From Gordius sp. MW1 (taxonomy: Eukaryota > Nematomorpha > Gordioida > Gordea > Gordiidae), in NCBI GenBank assembly GCA_964036665.1, contig OZ038528.1, positions 14,700,501 to 14,764,500 of the forward strand: a stretch of DNA of 64,000 nt, written 5' to 3'. Each line of letters starts with the position of its first letter. The stretch's first letter is position 1. Shown here in pieces: positions 1-10,953 of this stretch. The notes under the pieces were generated by a model. It had not been told where the DNA came from. It saw only the letters and a list, made by a program, of their open reading frames with translations, and did not search any database. The position numbers and the translations under genes are program-made.

Positions 1-497
1 TTCACTAACGTCATCTTGAGAATTCAATGGTTCCTTAAAATGTATTGAATATGGTACAGCTAAATTGAAGGTACAAAGACTGTATAAGCCTTACTAAGTG
101 CGGTAACAGTATTTATAAATAAACGTGTTTATTGAAAATACGAACATCAAGCTTTAAAATCTAACTTATCAGGTGACTATTTATATTGGTTCGATTGGGG
201 GCGCGAAAAGCAGGACATAATAACATTAATTTGTGCCTAATTTCGCACATATGGGGATTTGATTTAATGAGAAATAACAATTCATTACAAAAATCAGAAG
301 GCTCGTTACACAAAAAATTACGTTATAAATTGCAATTTTGGTAAAAAAATGTCCTGTCCCACTTGGGCTTATAATGGAAGCTTATGATTATGCTACAAAC
401 TTTTGTGCTTCCGCATATTATGTATATTTACTAAAGTACGTATCTTTCGTGTCTTTTAACCAAAAAATTATGCTCTCATGCGAAAATGATGAATAAC
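1..497. other. Unassigned DNA at left edge
   Basis: AT-rich sequence with no reading frame or repeat that I recognise. The terminal exon(s) of the TFIIA large-subunit gene would be expected downstream on the minus strand, but I could not find the conserved beta-domain residues (the CQYDK or W-K-F-x-L-K-D-G motifs) here, so they probably lie beyond the window. Confidence 0.5.
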
Positions 498-652
498 CAT
501 GGGCGTAGCAAAGGTGGGGGGGGGGGGCAAAGAGGGCCGGCTGCCTCCCTGTAAATTCAAAAATTTATTAAAATTCAGGCTTAAATTTCACAAAAATTAT
601 CATTTTGCCCCCCCCCCCTAAATCATTATTGCCCCCCCCTCTAATTCCAAAT
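498..652. mobile_element. hAT-type MITE, G/C-tract family (right end lost)
   Basis: Begins with the terminal motif CATGGGCGTAGC, runs into a long G tract and later has C tracts, as in the other members of the family in this window. The right inverted terminus is not recognisable, so no target duplication can be checked. It lies just 3' of the last visible exon of the TFIIA gene. Confidence 0.65.
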
Positions 653-669
653 AAAACTTAAAGTGTGGT

Positions 670-3600
670 TTATACTTCTTCTTGCGACCTGACGGAGGAG
701 GGCGTATCTAGATCGGCTTCGTCCTCCCCCAGTAAGTCCTCTTCATCAACTCCACCACCCACAAATCCCTCCATATCATCGTCAACCTCATCATCAAGGT
801 CTGCCCCCGGGTGCTCCCTTTCATCCACGTGAGGTGTTTCAACCTCTTCGTCGTGAGACGCGTTTCCTTCCCCTTATCGTGCATGTGCATAATTGAGAAA
901 AACTCATAAGCTCCTTCCCTTCTTACAAATAAAGGGGAGTTTTATGCGTTCAAGCTGAGGGTATAAAGTAAGTGAGTCTTACGGTGTTTAATTAAGTGAT
1001 TTTTATAAATTTATGTGGGTGCTACCAAAGATTTGAACAAATTAATACTTTTTCTAGGAGGGTGCGGAATGTTTCGACGGCGAAAAACGTCATTCTAACC
1101 ACAAGTAGAAATTGTTTTGAGCAGGATTAATAAGTAAAAACCAATATCTAATATTTTTTGATTTATATAGCTAATTAGTAAAGTGTTTGATACTTTCTCT
1201 TGATATATTAATTCTCATCAAGTTAGATAAGTCCGAATAGTGTCTCTGAGTTATAGTTTATATGTTATCCTTTACATATATGAAAATTAAGAGCCATCGC
1301 GCATTAATAAAACGCCAACTTTATCCCACTAAAATTGCTCAGCATCATAACTAAAAATTCAACGATTTCATTCGAGATGCCAAATTACAGCAACTTCTAA
1401 AACAACCAAGCCTACCATGTAGCTGTTGTGACGCCCCTTTTTTGCTCTTGCGTTTACGCTGGCTATCCTGTTTCCCACTTTTGTTGGATTTAGCAACGGA
1501 TGATCCCGAGGGTCCGCGAAAAGCTGGAGTTTCTTTCTTTTTGCTTTTAACCGCTTTTTCTTTAGTCAAGCCTTCGGTAGAGTCGTTTCTGCGCCTTTTG
1601 CTAGCTCCGTAAGTGCTGTTAGCAGTGTCGTAATGCTGATCATCGTCATCATCTTCGTCGTATTTCCCATCAATTTGGTATATATGCGCATTCGTCCCTT
1701 CTTTTAGCGTTTTTCTCCCCATCTGGCCTTGATGCTGAGTAGTAATCGAATGACAAAACTGGCTGCTTCCCCCTGTAGCTCGTCTTACCTAGGGATAGCA
1801 AACGGCTATATATATGTATTTGGTTTTTGACAAAGCGAGACACTTGACTAAAGGTTTTCGTTTTCAGTTAGAGAATTATCGTCTTACATATGTTTTGGCT
1901 AAGATAAATTAAAAACTAAGCCAAATCCCTAACAATCGTGTCCCCTAATTAGGCCGTTTATGTATTTATTCTTAATAAAATCAAACATTAAATTTAGATA
2001 AATACAAAGTTTTATATACAGCCCATTTATTTATGTATAAAACTTTAACCGTGCAGACGTCATAAAAACCGCCAAAACATTGAAAATGTATCGATAATTC
2101 CAGTCACGGGTGAATTTAAAAGTGACTAAAGCATTTATAATGAAAATGTAACTTTTCAGCCATAATTACTATTATGAAAAGGAATGCTTTATAATTAAAT
2201 TTCTGTAATACATTTAGTGATTCAACATGATTCTTGTCTAACCTCTTCGCTTACGTTTTTCGCAATGGAAATATCTTTGTCTCCTTCGCCTAGTTTAGCC
2301 GCTTCAAGACAATCATTTTCATCTAGTATCGTGGACGCGAAGTCGAAGCTTCCATCGATTTGTACAATGTGATCTTCGTTGGTGGATGAAGAAGTTGCGT
2401 GAAAAGAGGAATTATTTTTCTGCATAGGCCCCGATGAAGATTGATTCCCTTGGCCGTGCACAAATGCGTTCGGTTCCCCTAACCTATAAGGATCTAAAAA
2501 GCGCGTTCATAAGATTGATTGGTCAACGTTTAATTTATTATGAATTAGAGCGTGAATAAGTTTGCATCTTCCATGCATGACGTAGTTGAATTATACAAAA
2601 TGCTGAACATTGGGCTTATTTTTGTATTAAATTGGATTAAATAATAGAATTTTCGTTTGTGTAATACTTTAATATTATTTTTGTTCCAGTTTTCCTTGAT
2701 TTAGCAAATATGAATAGAATAGTTGGGGCAAGGTTAATAAAAGTATTTATTCTATATTGAGACTGCTATAAGTATGTCCATAAATAGAGCTTAGCGTAGC
2801 CAGTATGGAATTAGTGGGGGGGGGGCAATTATGATTTAGACAGGGGCAAAATATCATTTTTTGGATTTAGAGGGGGGCGATTTGATCAAAAGACCTTATA
2901 CCCAATGTTTGTTTAGCATGGGAAAATCTTTTTCCCAAAAACATCAATAATGCATATTACCAACAAAATTTATTTATTGAATAAGTAGGCAAGTAGATAA
3001 AAAAAATTAGAAATTAGTTATATATTAAATTTGTTTTTTAATTCAAGAAGGATATTAAATAATTAATTTAATCACAATAACATTCATTTATTTAAAACCA
3101 CATTAATAATTGTTTTTACCTATTGTTTCATGATATAGAATACAATCCCCAAAAGATGAACAGAATTTATTAGCCTTATACAAAATCAATGTCTAAAAAG
3201 TAAACAAAAAAGCCTCTTATAAACAGAAAATATATCTAGCCAAAACAATCAAAAGAATAAGAAAATTAAATAGTTAATATAAAACAATAATTATATTTGA
3301 AGTGTTTGACCATATAAGTAGTACAAAAACCGCAGATGAGAAAAAAATTTATATATTTTTTATCATTGGAAAACAATGGCATTTTTAAAGGCAATTTACG
3401 AGGAAAATTTTCTTAAGATACACCTTCTAGATTATCTATATATATTAAAAAAAATTTATCATTTCTCTCTAGCCTTTTAAGATTAATCTGCTTAACTTTT
3501 TTGCCCGGATTCTGTTAAACCCTTAATATTACAAAATAAAATTCACACATGTTTTTAATTTAGTCACTAATTCCAAAATTAAATATCTTACTTGAATTTT

Positions 3601-4218
3601 TATAGAGTGAAGCATTTCCGATAACATTTTGAAAATGTTGGTAGAACTGAGGTGGAAGTGCCATGGCTGCAGCTGCTGCTGAAGGACTCTATTAAGTTAC
3701 AAATTAATGATAGCAATGGCATTTTCAAATGAAGTAATTTAATATCACTTGGTTTTGCTTACAATGTCTATATTAGACAAGCGTATATTTTGAGCAAGCA
3801 ATGATTGATGATAAAAGGGATTATTTTGTAACGCCAATGCAGCAGCAGCCAGTTTGGCAGCTAAAAATTTGTTTATCTTTATTTAAAAGTTAAAGTTACC
3901 TTGTTGTTGAGCCTGCTGTTGTTGTAAAGCAAATTGTGTAGATATCACATGTTCCGGTTCTTGTACCATATTATCAACGGCTTTGGAATGGCTTAATTTA
4001 TTCTCCCATGACTGAGTACCCAATAAAACCTTCAACACGTCAAGACATTATAATTTACCTGACGAAGCTCGTGTAAAATTTGCTCGTCTATCCCATCGTC
4101 TAAAAATATTTCTCTACAGCTTTGTATAACATCATCGACAATACTTTTATATAATTTGGGCTAAATAATTATAGTATTCATTTTGCATAGACATTACCAC
4201 AGGATTCTGATTTGTCAT
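670..4218 (-). CDS. GTF2A1: TFIIA large subunit precursor (alpha/beta), eight exons, 3' end incomplete
   Basis: General transcription factor IIA large subunit; it acts in the nucleus, stabilising TBP on the core promoter. I rebuilt the exons from GT/AG sites with phases that agree throughout: 4198-4218 (ATG at 4216-4218), 4059-4160, 3900-4011, 3763-3860, 3592-3688, 2255-2493, 1416-1734 and 670-872. The N terminus reads PKLYKSIVDDVIQ, then EIFLDDGIDEQILHELRQ, then SWENKLSHSKAVDN, which is the diagnostic TFIIA alpha four-helix region. A Gln/Ala-rich linker follows. Two motifs of the form Q-I-D-G then occur (HIVQIDGSFD and IYQIDGKYDEDDD), around a Lys/Arg-rich stretch, and the last visible exon is very acidic. 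The conserved beta domain that should follow is absent. An in-frame TAA lies at 670-672, but a possible donor (GAA before GTATAA, exon end at 676) could lead to exons outside the window. Introns 1-4 are 37, 47, 39 and 74 nt; introns 5-7 are 1098, 520 and 543 nt. With the visible stop the product would be 396 aa, already longer than typical full-length family members (about 370 aa). Identity is secure; the 3' end is not. Confidence 0.88.
2788..2880. mobile_element. hAT-type MITE fragment in TFIIA intron 5
   Basis: Left terminus TTAGCGTAGCCAG followed by a G tract and the family's internal wording (CAATTATGATTTAG, a second G tract). It is truncated on the right. Its position inside the 1.1-kb intron 5 partly explains why that intron is far longer than introns 1-4. 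Confidence 0.55.
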
Positions 4219-4930
4219 TAGTGACTATATATACTATATTTATACCCAGTGGTTGTCGCTAAAATATGAAACTGTCTAATCAAAAACAGACATAAACTTG
4301 CAAAAATAAATATAAAAACAAAATTATAGTGAATCCATTCTGATCAAACAACTTAATGAAACTATAAAGTCGTTTATGCAAGACTTAATAATAAATTAAC
4401 CTGATTATTAAAAAGTTAAGTTCAGTCATTCTAACTTTTTATCCCTTTTCCACCCGTTCAATATTAGAGTCAGGCCGTACAACCAAGCAGATTCTTATGA
4501 GTATTTGGAATTAATATACAAGATGGGTGGTTTTTTAATTCTAATAAAATGGTTAATATATTTCTTAAATGCTAGTTAGCAAAAAATTACTCTCTATCCC
4601 ATTATCCATCTCTTTCACTCCCCCATTATCTATACAAGCTCACATAAAGAGGGCGGGAGTGGAGGTTAAAGTAAGGAGAGTAGGTGAAGGGAGGGAGAGA
4701 TGTGTTAGTAAACACCGGTTAGGTAGTATTATAGTGGGATGAATTTTAACAAGGGGAAGGGGTTCACGTAAACGCGATTAAATTTTAATACAGAGGTTAA
4801 ACATAAAAACTATAATGGACGTTTAGAAGACACTTTAATCTACAGTATTAAAATAATATTTTTTCGTATAAATTTAAAATGCCATGCCATGCCAATATAG
4901 CCTAAAAAAGGCTAAAATGAACATTTTTGA
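4219..4930. other. Presumed upstream region of the TFIIA gene
   Basis: Lies 5' of the start codon on the minus strand. A TATAAATA sequence (minus strand, 4238-4245) lies only about 20 nt before the ATG, too close to place a start site confidently. A pyrimidine-rich stretch (4590-4630) and a purine-rich stretch (4650-4710) are noticeable but not assignable. Confidence 0.3.
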
Positions 4931-5198
4931 ATAAAACCATAGACTGCCGAACAGCCGATAATTTTTCAACAAGTATAGGAGGCGCCATCTGAGAAAAATT
5001 ATAACCAAACAATAGAACTCAACATAAATTATTGTTCTATTTTACTTATTTTTTTAATCTATAAATTAAGCTAATAGTATTATTTATTTTATTAAATATT
5101 ATAGCGTGTATAAATATACCTGGCCTGCAAGATGGCAAATATAATGGTGTCTGAATGATTCTAATAGTAAAAATCAGCTATTCGGCAGATGGTTTTAT
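4931..5198. mobile_element. Small inverted-repeat element (CATAGACTGCCGAACAGC family)
   Basis: Ends are inverted copies: AACCATAGACTGCCGAACAGC at the left and the complement of AACCATCTGCCGAATAGC at the right, flanked by TA. It has no coding capacity. The same terminal motif appears at about 15231 and 22590, the latter 180 bp in front of a THAP-domain fragment. Confidence 0.6.
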
Positions 5199-5352
5199 AT
5201 CAGAATTATAGGTCCTATTGCAGGATGGTTTTTTTGTAGACCTGTGTAATAATTATTTTGATATTTAATGCTTAATTAGGTTTGGATTTGCATATGTTTT
5301 GTTTATATAAGCACAAGCCCTAAAAAATAAACCATATTATTTATACTAGCAG

Positions 5353-5450
5353 AGACCAGATTTGCCCGGGCCGGGCAACTGTCTTAAATTTTAATTTTTG
5401 GGCGGGCCCGGGCGGGCACGCTGATAAGATTCGGGCATAGTTAAATTAAA
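5353..5450. repeat. GC-rich GCCCGGGC repeat fragment
   Basis: Abrupt GC-rich patch in an AT-rich context, starting CAGAGACCAGATTTG then GCCCGGGCCGGGC. The start is the reverse complement of the block ends near 8657 and 61262, so this is a terminal fragment of the same repeat family. Confidence 0.55.
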
Positions 5451-5469
5451 ATCATAGTATATTATCTTG

Positions 5470-7792
5470 CAGAGCTGTAAGTAACTAGTTACATGTAACT
5501 AGTTCCTGGAACTAGTTCCTTTTCTTCAGTAAAGTAACTGTAACCAGTTACTTTTACTTCAGGGTAACTGTAAATGTAGTTAGTTACTTTATTTCAGTAA
5601 CTGTGTAACTAAAGTTACAGTTACTTTTTATAAATTAAAAATTTTTTAATTAAATATTCAAATTACACGTCTAGTATGTGAACTTCACTTTAATTTAAAT
5701 TTCCTTCGCGGAATAAATTTGAATTTCGAATAGATAATCTATTTTATTAGTAAATTACCAATATTATATAAAATATTATTTTAGTACGAATTTGTATTCC
5801 AAAAATTTAAAGAAGTGACTCAACAGGTAAAAAATGTAATGTACATTTAATGAATTTTAATTGGTTATCTCTTATCAATTGTTCAGTTCTTTTTATATAT
5901 GTGCAAAACAAATTTTCAACTTAAAATATCTGATTTTGGCCCAACCTCTAAATTTAAATTTTGAAAGCCATTTGATAAATTACTTTAGTACAATATTAAT
6001 GAATGTTATTGAAATAATAATATATTTTAATGGATGTTATTTAAATGCTTAGTAAAAAATGCAAAAATGCTCAGTAAATAAACTTAATAATGCTCAGTTA
6101 TAAATATAAAATGCTCAGTAATTTCAAAAAAATGCTCAGTAATTCTAATTAACAATACTCAATATTAATCTATTTAGCGTTAATATTTTATAAAAATAAA
6201 GTTAAATTGAGTTTGTGGAAATTAAAATAGTTTTTTATTCTGGTACATTAAACAGATTGGAGACCTGATTGTTAAATTTTCATCATTTAAAAGGTATCTT
6301 AGTGTCTTAAATTTTTCCTCCCTTCTCACCCTTCAAATAAATATGGCAAATTAGAAAAGCTATGAAAAGTAATGACCTATATTTCCCATTCTATAATGCT
6401 CTGTCTCTCCCTTCTTAAATTTTATTATGCTTGTGTTTATAATGTATTTATTTGCAAATTTATTGAGAGTTATCAATCTTAAACTTTATAAAGGCAAAAT
6501 ATAAAATTTTTATTTAAATATAATCACAAAATAATTATTAACAATTGAAAATGGAAAATCAAATTTTGCTGGATACAACTTTTATTTTAAAAACCTAAAA
6601 TTTAAATTATCTAAACTTACTATTACTTAACAATAAATGCTGATTTAGCCTTTAAAGGTCTTTCTTTTTTGCCCCTAACTTTTGGCTTCTTTAGGTGATT
6701 GGCAAAATTTAAGTTTAATTGCCAACAAAACCACTTGCCTCCAAATATATTGTATAAAAAGCAACAATTGCACTTGCCTTTAAAGCATTTTTCACAATCA
6801 TTTGGAAATTCACATAGCCAAAGCCAAAAATTCTTTGACATTGCTAATGTTATTTTCACTAATCATAATACTTCTTGCTGTTATACAATACTCAATAATA
6901 TTAAGATGTTTTTTGGCAGGCTATTAATATTATTTCTTGCAAATTCATAACCTTCTGTCCATAGCTTCAAATTTTTCATAGGTTTTGACAATTTTTTTGG
7001 AGTATAGTTTTATTAAATTTACAACAAATTGGAAACCTTAAGTGGTGTAACCCTCTAAAAGAAGCATTAATTAAGGGGATTAATAAAAGGTACAAAGCTA
7101 TGCATGTTATACAAAATATTATAGATTTCCCGATAGTTTGGATAATTTGGTTGCAACGATCCTCCATCCAATTTTTAAAACAAGTTGGCCGTGGATCCGT
7201 CTTGAGAAAAATAAGAAGACACCTTAACTTAAATTACATTAATTCATTGATCCCTAACCAGGAGGAAAGACAGGACCTAGAGGAACCAAATACGTTGGAT
7301 TTTTTTAATCTTTCAACGTCGAAAAGTATTCAAGAGTGCATTCACACATTTGTAAATTCGAATAATAGTGATTTGTTAATATATAATAATATTTCTAAAT
7401 TGAAGAAACTTTTCATTAAATTCAATGAACCCCTATCATGTAGCGCCCCCGTCGAGCGTCTTTTTAGTCTGGTAAATTAATTTTCAGTGAAAAGCGAACT
7501 AGCTTATTAGATGACAAGCTAAAAAAAAAAATATATATATAAAAAAAACGTATTATTGAAATCGAATCATCATTTATTACCTTCTGATTTTTATATAAAT
7601 GTTTAAATAAATAATATCAAAAAATAATGTTTTTTTGTAACTTTAGGTATAACTAGTTCCATCAGGTAAGTAACTGGAAATGTAATCAGTTACATTTGAA
7701 AATTTGTAACTGTAACTGTAATTAGTTACATTTTTTGTGAAAGAAACTGTAACTTAACTAGTTACTGTGGTAAAGTAACTTTAACAGCTCTG
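5470..7792 (+). mobile_element. Decayed hAT transposon with 8-bp target duplication
   Basis: The element begins CAGAGCTGT and ends ACAGCTCTG. The same 8 bp, TTATCTTG, occur immediately before (5462-5469) and after (7793-7800), the size expected for hAT insertion. Subterminal regions at both ends are rich in GTAACTAGTTAC-type palindromic words, which may be transposase-binding repeats. The only recognisable coding remnant is the C-terminal transposase segment at 7052-7480. Confidence 0.85.
7052..7480 (+). pseudogene. hAT transposase C-terminal remnant (hATC dimerisation region)
   Basis: The frame ending at 7480 reads KLFIKFNEPLSCSAPVERLF, which matches the hAT dimerisation domain (SSAPVER-F-S). 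Just upstream, in another frame, DNLVATILHPIFKTSWPW matches the block that precedes it in intact hAT proteins, so at least one frameshift separates the two. The N-terminal zinc finger and catalytic region are not visible. It lies near the right end of the 5470-7792 element, as expected for its 3' coding end. It is not functional. Confidence 0.75.
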
Positions 7793-8294
7793 TTATCTTG
7801 TTACTTTTTTATTAGATTGTTTACTGCGAATGCTGCCCCCCCCCCAAGTTAAATCTTTGCCCGACTCCATTTCTTAGCTACGTTTATGGAAAGGATTGAA
7901 ATATTTTTATTTATGTAGTCATTTCATTGTTCACAATACACATGTGTGCGGTCTAGACTTATAACAAAGGCTTCATGCCATAATTTGTTTAACAAATAAA
8001 ATTTGGTTCAATTCGCCTTTTTTATTCCCTAATCTACGTTAACTTATTTATAATTTCTATAATAATTAATTACCATATCATTCTTTCTTTGCCCCATCTC
8101 TTTCGTCTTTTATATTCCCTTATCTACGCTATTACTTATTTTTATAATACATAATTAATTCACAACCATTCCTTTTTTGCTTCAAATAAAAATTTTCTCC
8201 ATTATATTCCACAACAAAATTGATAATTTTTTATACCTAAATGCATTAGCAATTAATATCAATTAAAATTGTGTGACCATTTTTTAATAGTAGA
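7793..8294. other. AT-rich spacer with an imperfect tandem duplication
   Basis: No gene. About 80 bp containing TTATTCCCTAATCTACG at 8020 is repeated imperfectly at about 8110 (TATTCCCTTATCTACGC), each copy followed by a similar TATAATTAATT stretch. Confidence 0.45.
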
Positions 8295-8657
8295 TGAAAG
8301 ATTTTGGGATTGCATAAATTTGGGTCTAATGGTAAATTTAATTAATTGGGCCGGGTAGCTCTAATGGTTCGGGCATAGCCGAGCGGACACTTAGAAAGGT
8401 TCAGGCGGGCAATTTGGTTAAAAATTTGGACCGAGCCGGGTTCGGACAGAAAAATTTAAACAAATCTGACCTCTGTTTGGGTCGCATAAATTCGGGATTA
8501 ACGGGCAAATTTAATATTTGAGGCCGGGCAATTCGGGCAGCTTTAACGATTCGGGCCGGCCCGGGCGGACACTTAGTTGGGTCGGGCGGGCAATGAAGTA
8601 AAAAAATTTAATCGGGCCGGGTTCGGGCAGAAAATTCCAAACAAATCTGACTTCTGA
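8295..8657. repeat. GC-rich satellite-like block, two diverged units
   Basis: Two copies of a unit of roughly 175 bp, each with GGCCGGG, CGGGCGGACACTTAG and CGGGTTCGG(A/G)CAGAAAA words and each ending AACAAATCTGAC(C/T)TCTG. The whole block, including its leader AAAGATTTTGGGATTG, recurs at 60893-61262. Confidence 0.7.
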
Positions 8658-8804
8658 TACCTAGTGCTGTAAACATTTTTACAAAAATCGAAAGCGTTTA
8701 CGTTAGTTTTCAAAAATAGGAACGCGTTCACGTTCATTAACGCCTTCACGTTCGTTCAAAATTTTATGATAATTTTTTTTTTAATTTAATTTAACAGAAA
8801 ATTA

Positions 8805-8890
8805 CCATGGAAATTGTAAAAATCTCATCCATGGCTTGATGCCAGCTCATTAATTTAGTATATTTTAGCATGTAACATACACAATTTATT
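8805..8890 (-). repeat. Dispersed 85-bp repeat, copy 1
   Basis: Minus-strand copy of a sequence with the words GAGCTGGCATC and GCCATGGAT. Close copies occur at 48340-48430 and 49800-49885. It lies inside the deleted hAT element. Confidence 0.55.
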
Positions 8891-9063
8891 GAAAATAAAT
8901 TTATCGATTAAAAAAAACATAAATAAATGTCTTATATTCTTTAACACAATATATAAGCCATGATAAAAAAGAAAAGTTTTATTTCGATAATATGATTCTA
9001 AATACAATATAATGGAGCGAATATAAAGATTTTTTTTTTATAAAAAAATTTTCTTATTAATTT

Positions 9064-9522
9064 TTAATAATAATTGTTTTTCAAAATTTTTGTCGAATAA
9101 GAACTGGTAGTTAATACGGCATTAGCTAGACTAAAAACCAGCTCCACAGGGGCAGATGAGGGGAATGGAGAATTGTACTTAATAAACAAATATTTTAAAG
9201 CAGGAAATTTATTTAAAACATTTAATGTTTTATCCCTCGCTTCAAAAAATTGCGATAAGATATCATCCTCCAATCCGCCCTCTACTTCCTCGTCAAAAAA
9301 AAGATATTTCGGAATCGACAGTTTTTTCGTTATCAATTCTAGAAGTTTCAATCCCTTTTTTTAATAAAATTAAAAGTTTTTTCTTTTTTACATTTAGTAA
9401 TTATTGAATTCGGTCCTTTATATGAAATGAGTGAAAAAAATTTATCACAATTTAACCATGGCAATGTCAATTCTTCTGCTGCGGAATCGGAAGATGACGA
9501 CATAGTATGATTGTCCATATCA
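9064..9522 (-). pseudogene. hAT transposase remnant, N- and C-terminal ends only
   Basis: On the minus strand a start near 9519 reads MDNHTMSSSSDSAAEELTLP and then WLNCDKFFSLISYKGPNS, like the lead-in to a BED-type finger. After a short break the frame at 9064-9351 ends with LFIKYNSPFPSSAPVELVFS, the hATC dimerisation motif. The catalytic domain is missing. This is a deletion derivative. Confidence 0.65.
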
Positions 9523-9853
9523 ATCTATAAATTAAAATATAATTAATAATATCAAATTAATAAACTTTAATCTTATCTTCTTTTGCACGTTATGTTATGT
9601 TAAAAGTATTTCGGAATAGGTAATAGGAAAAATAGCTGATTATAAAATATGAGAGTATTTTGTTACAAAATTCGGAATAACATTATTTTTCAAATAAATA
9701 AAAATAAAAAAGTGTTTTTAAATTGAACGAATGTTAAATTCGAACGCGTTCATCAAAAAAAGGAACGCGTTCACGTTCAAAGTTCACAAAAAAAAGGAAC
9801 GCCGTTCATCAATTTTTTCAAAAAATTTGAACGCGTTCATTTACAACACTATA

Positions 9854-10953
9854 ACAATTAACTTATATATGAAATTAATTACTATATTAAACATAATCGC
9901 TTAGTTAGCTACTTACTAGCAATGGGACGGTCTGGTGTTTTTACGGGAAAAAATGTTAAATCAATTTTCTTTTCATAGCAAATTTGCACAATCATATTCG
10001 AAAATATTATGTGGGTATATATGCTTTTTTCGAAAATTTAATTTAAAAATAAATGTATGTAGTATCTTTTCTGGTGTTTGAAAGTGTCTAAAAATCTTCT
10101 AAGCAACTATACTATAATAAAAATTTTACTCATTTAATTTATTAATTAATCAAATTATCTTTTCAAATTTTGGCATTGTTAGGTTTTTTATCAAAAGATA
10201 GACATCAACAAAAAATAATTCAATATTATTACTTACACCAAGCATATTAATATAAAATCATATGGTTAATTTTGTCCTTGAATATTTTCTCAGTGACAAA
10301 TCTAAGTAACACAATTTTGAGCATTAGCCAATTAATGATATGTCATATATGTACATACTTTTTGAAGATTTTTATTTGTATGCGCTAACGATGCTAAATT
10401 AATAAGGCGTCTATAATTATAAAAATTGAGAAATGCATATATGACTTAAGTAACCAATAGCAAATTACTTAATTTAATATCAAGTCATCACGTTGATTAT
10501 TTCGCCATAGTTTAAATAACTAAAGACAATAATCGCGTGTTCACTAGCATTAATTAACAAAGTATCCGTTAAGTCAAAGGCGTTATAAGGGAAAAGGAGT
10601 TCATGTTAACAAGGAAAAAAAATAACTGATAAAATAGTTGACTACACAAAACAAATATTTATAATTTTATCCTCCATTTTTAAAAAAGTAACTACCTATT
10701 AATGTCAAGCCTAAATTTCTTTATAATAATTAATTGTAAACCTGTGTATTTATTCCCTCCCCTCTTGACTATCATAGAGATCCTTTAAAGATGACTTATA
10801 TGTTATATTAAAGCAATAGTTTTTTGACAACAAATTCGTAATCAAACAATTATTAAAGATAATGCCAGTAACCAAATTTGTTTATTTATGACTATGTACA
10901 TGTATAGGTCCTAGTATAAATAACCTGAGCAATAATATATATATAATAAGCAG
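9854..10953. other. AT-rich intergenic DNA 3' of cyclin L
   Basis: No open frame or repeat that I recognise, apart from the likely polyadenylation signal of cyclin L at 10881-10886. Confidence 0.4.
10881..10886 (-). terminator. Probable polyadenylation signal for cyclin L
   Basis: AATAAA on the minus strand, about 70 nt beyond the stop codon at 10954-10956. Spacing is ordinary for a short 3' UTR, but in AT-rich DNA the hexamer is common by chance. Confidence 0.4.

Larger units (their letters stand above)
8662..9851 (-). mobile_element. Internally deleted hAT transposon
   Basis: Ends are inverted: TAGTGCTGTAAA at the left and TTTACAACACTA at the right. Subterminal regions carry repeated GAACGCGTTCA-type words on both sides. 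Only the transposase N- and C-terminal ends remain, on the minus strand, so the middle has been lost. The flanking 8-mers no longer match. Confidence 0.7.

Noticed and set aside
708..890. 60-codon minus-strand frame starting MHMHDKGKE
   Set aside because: A shadow frame; the true exon of TFIIA lies in another frame (670-872), where the phase matches the previous exon and the translation is acidic as expected.
6623..6950. Cys-rich 78-codon minus-strand frame and opposing plus frame
   Set aside because: Inside the decayed hAT element; Cys spacing does not fit a known finger, and both strands are open by chance.
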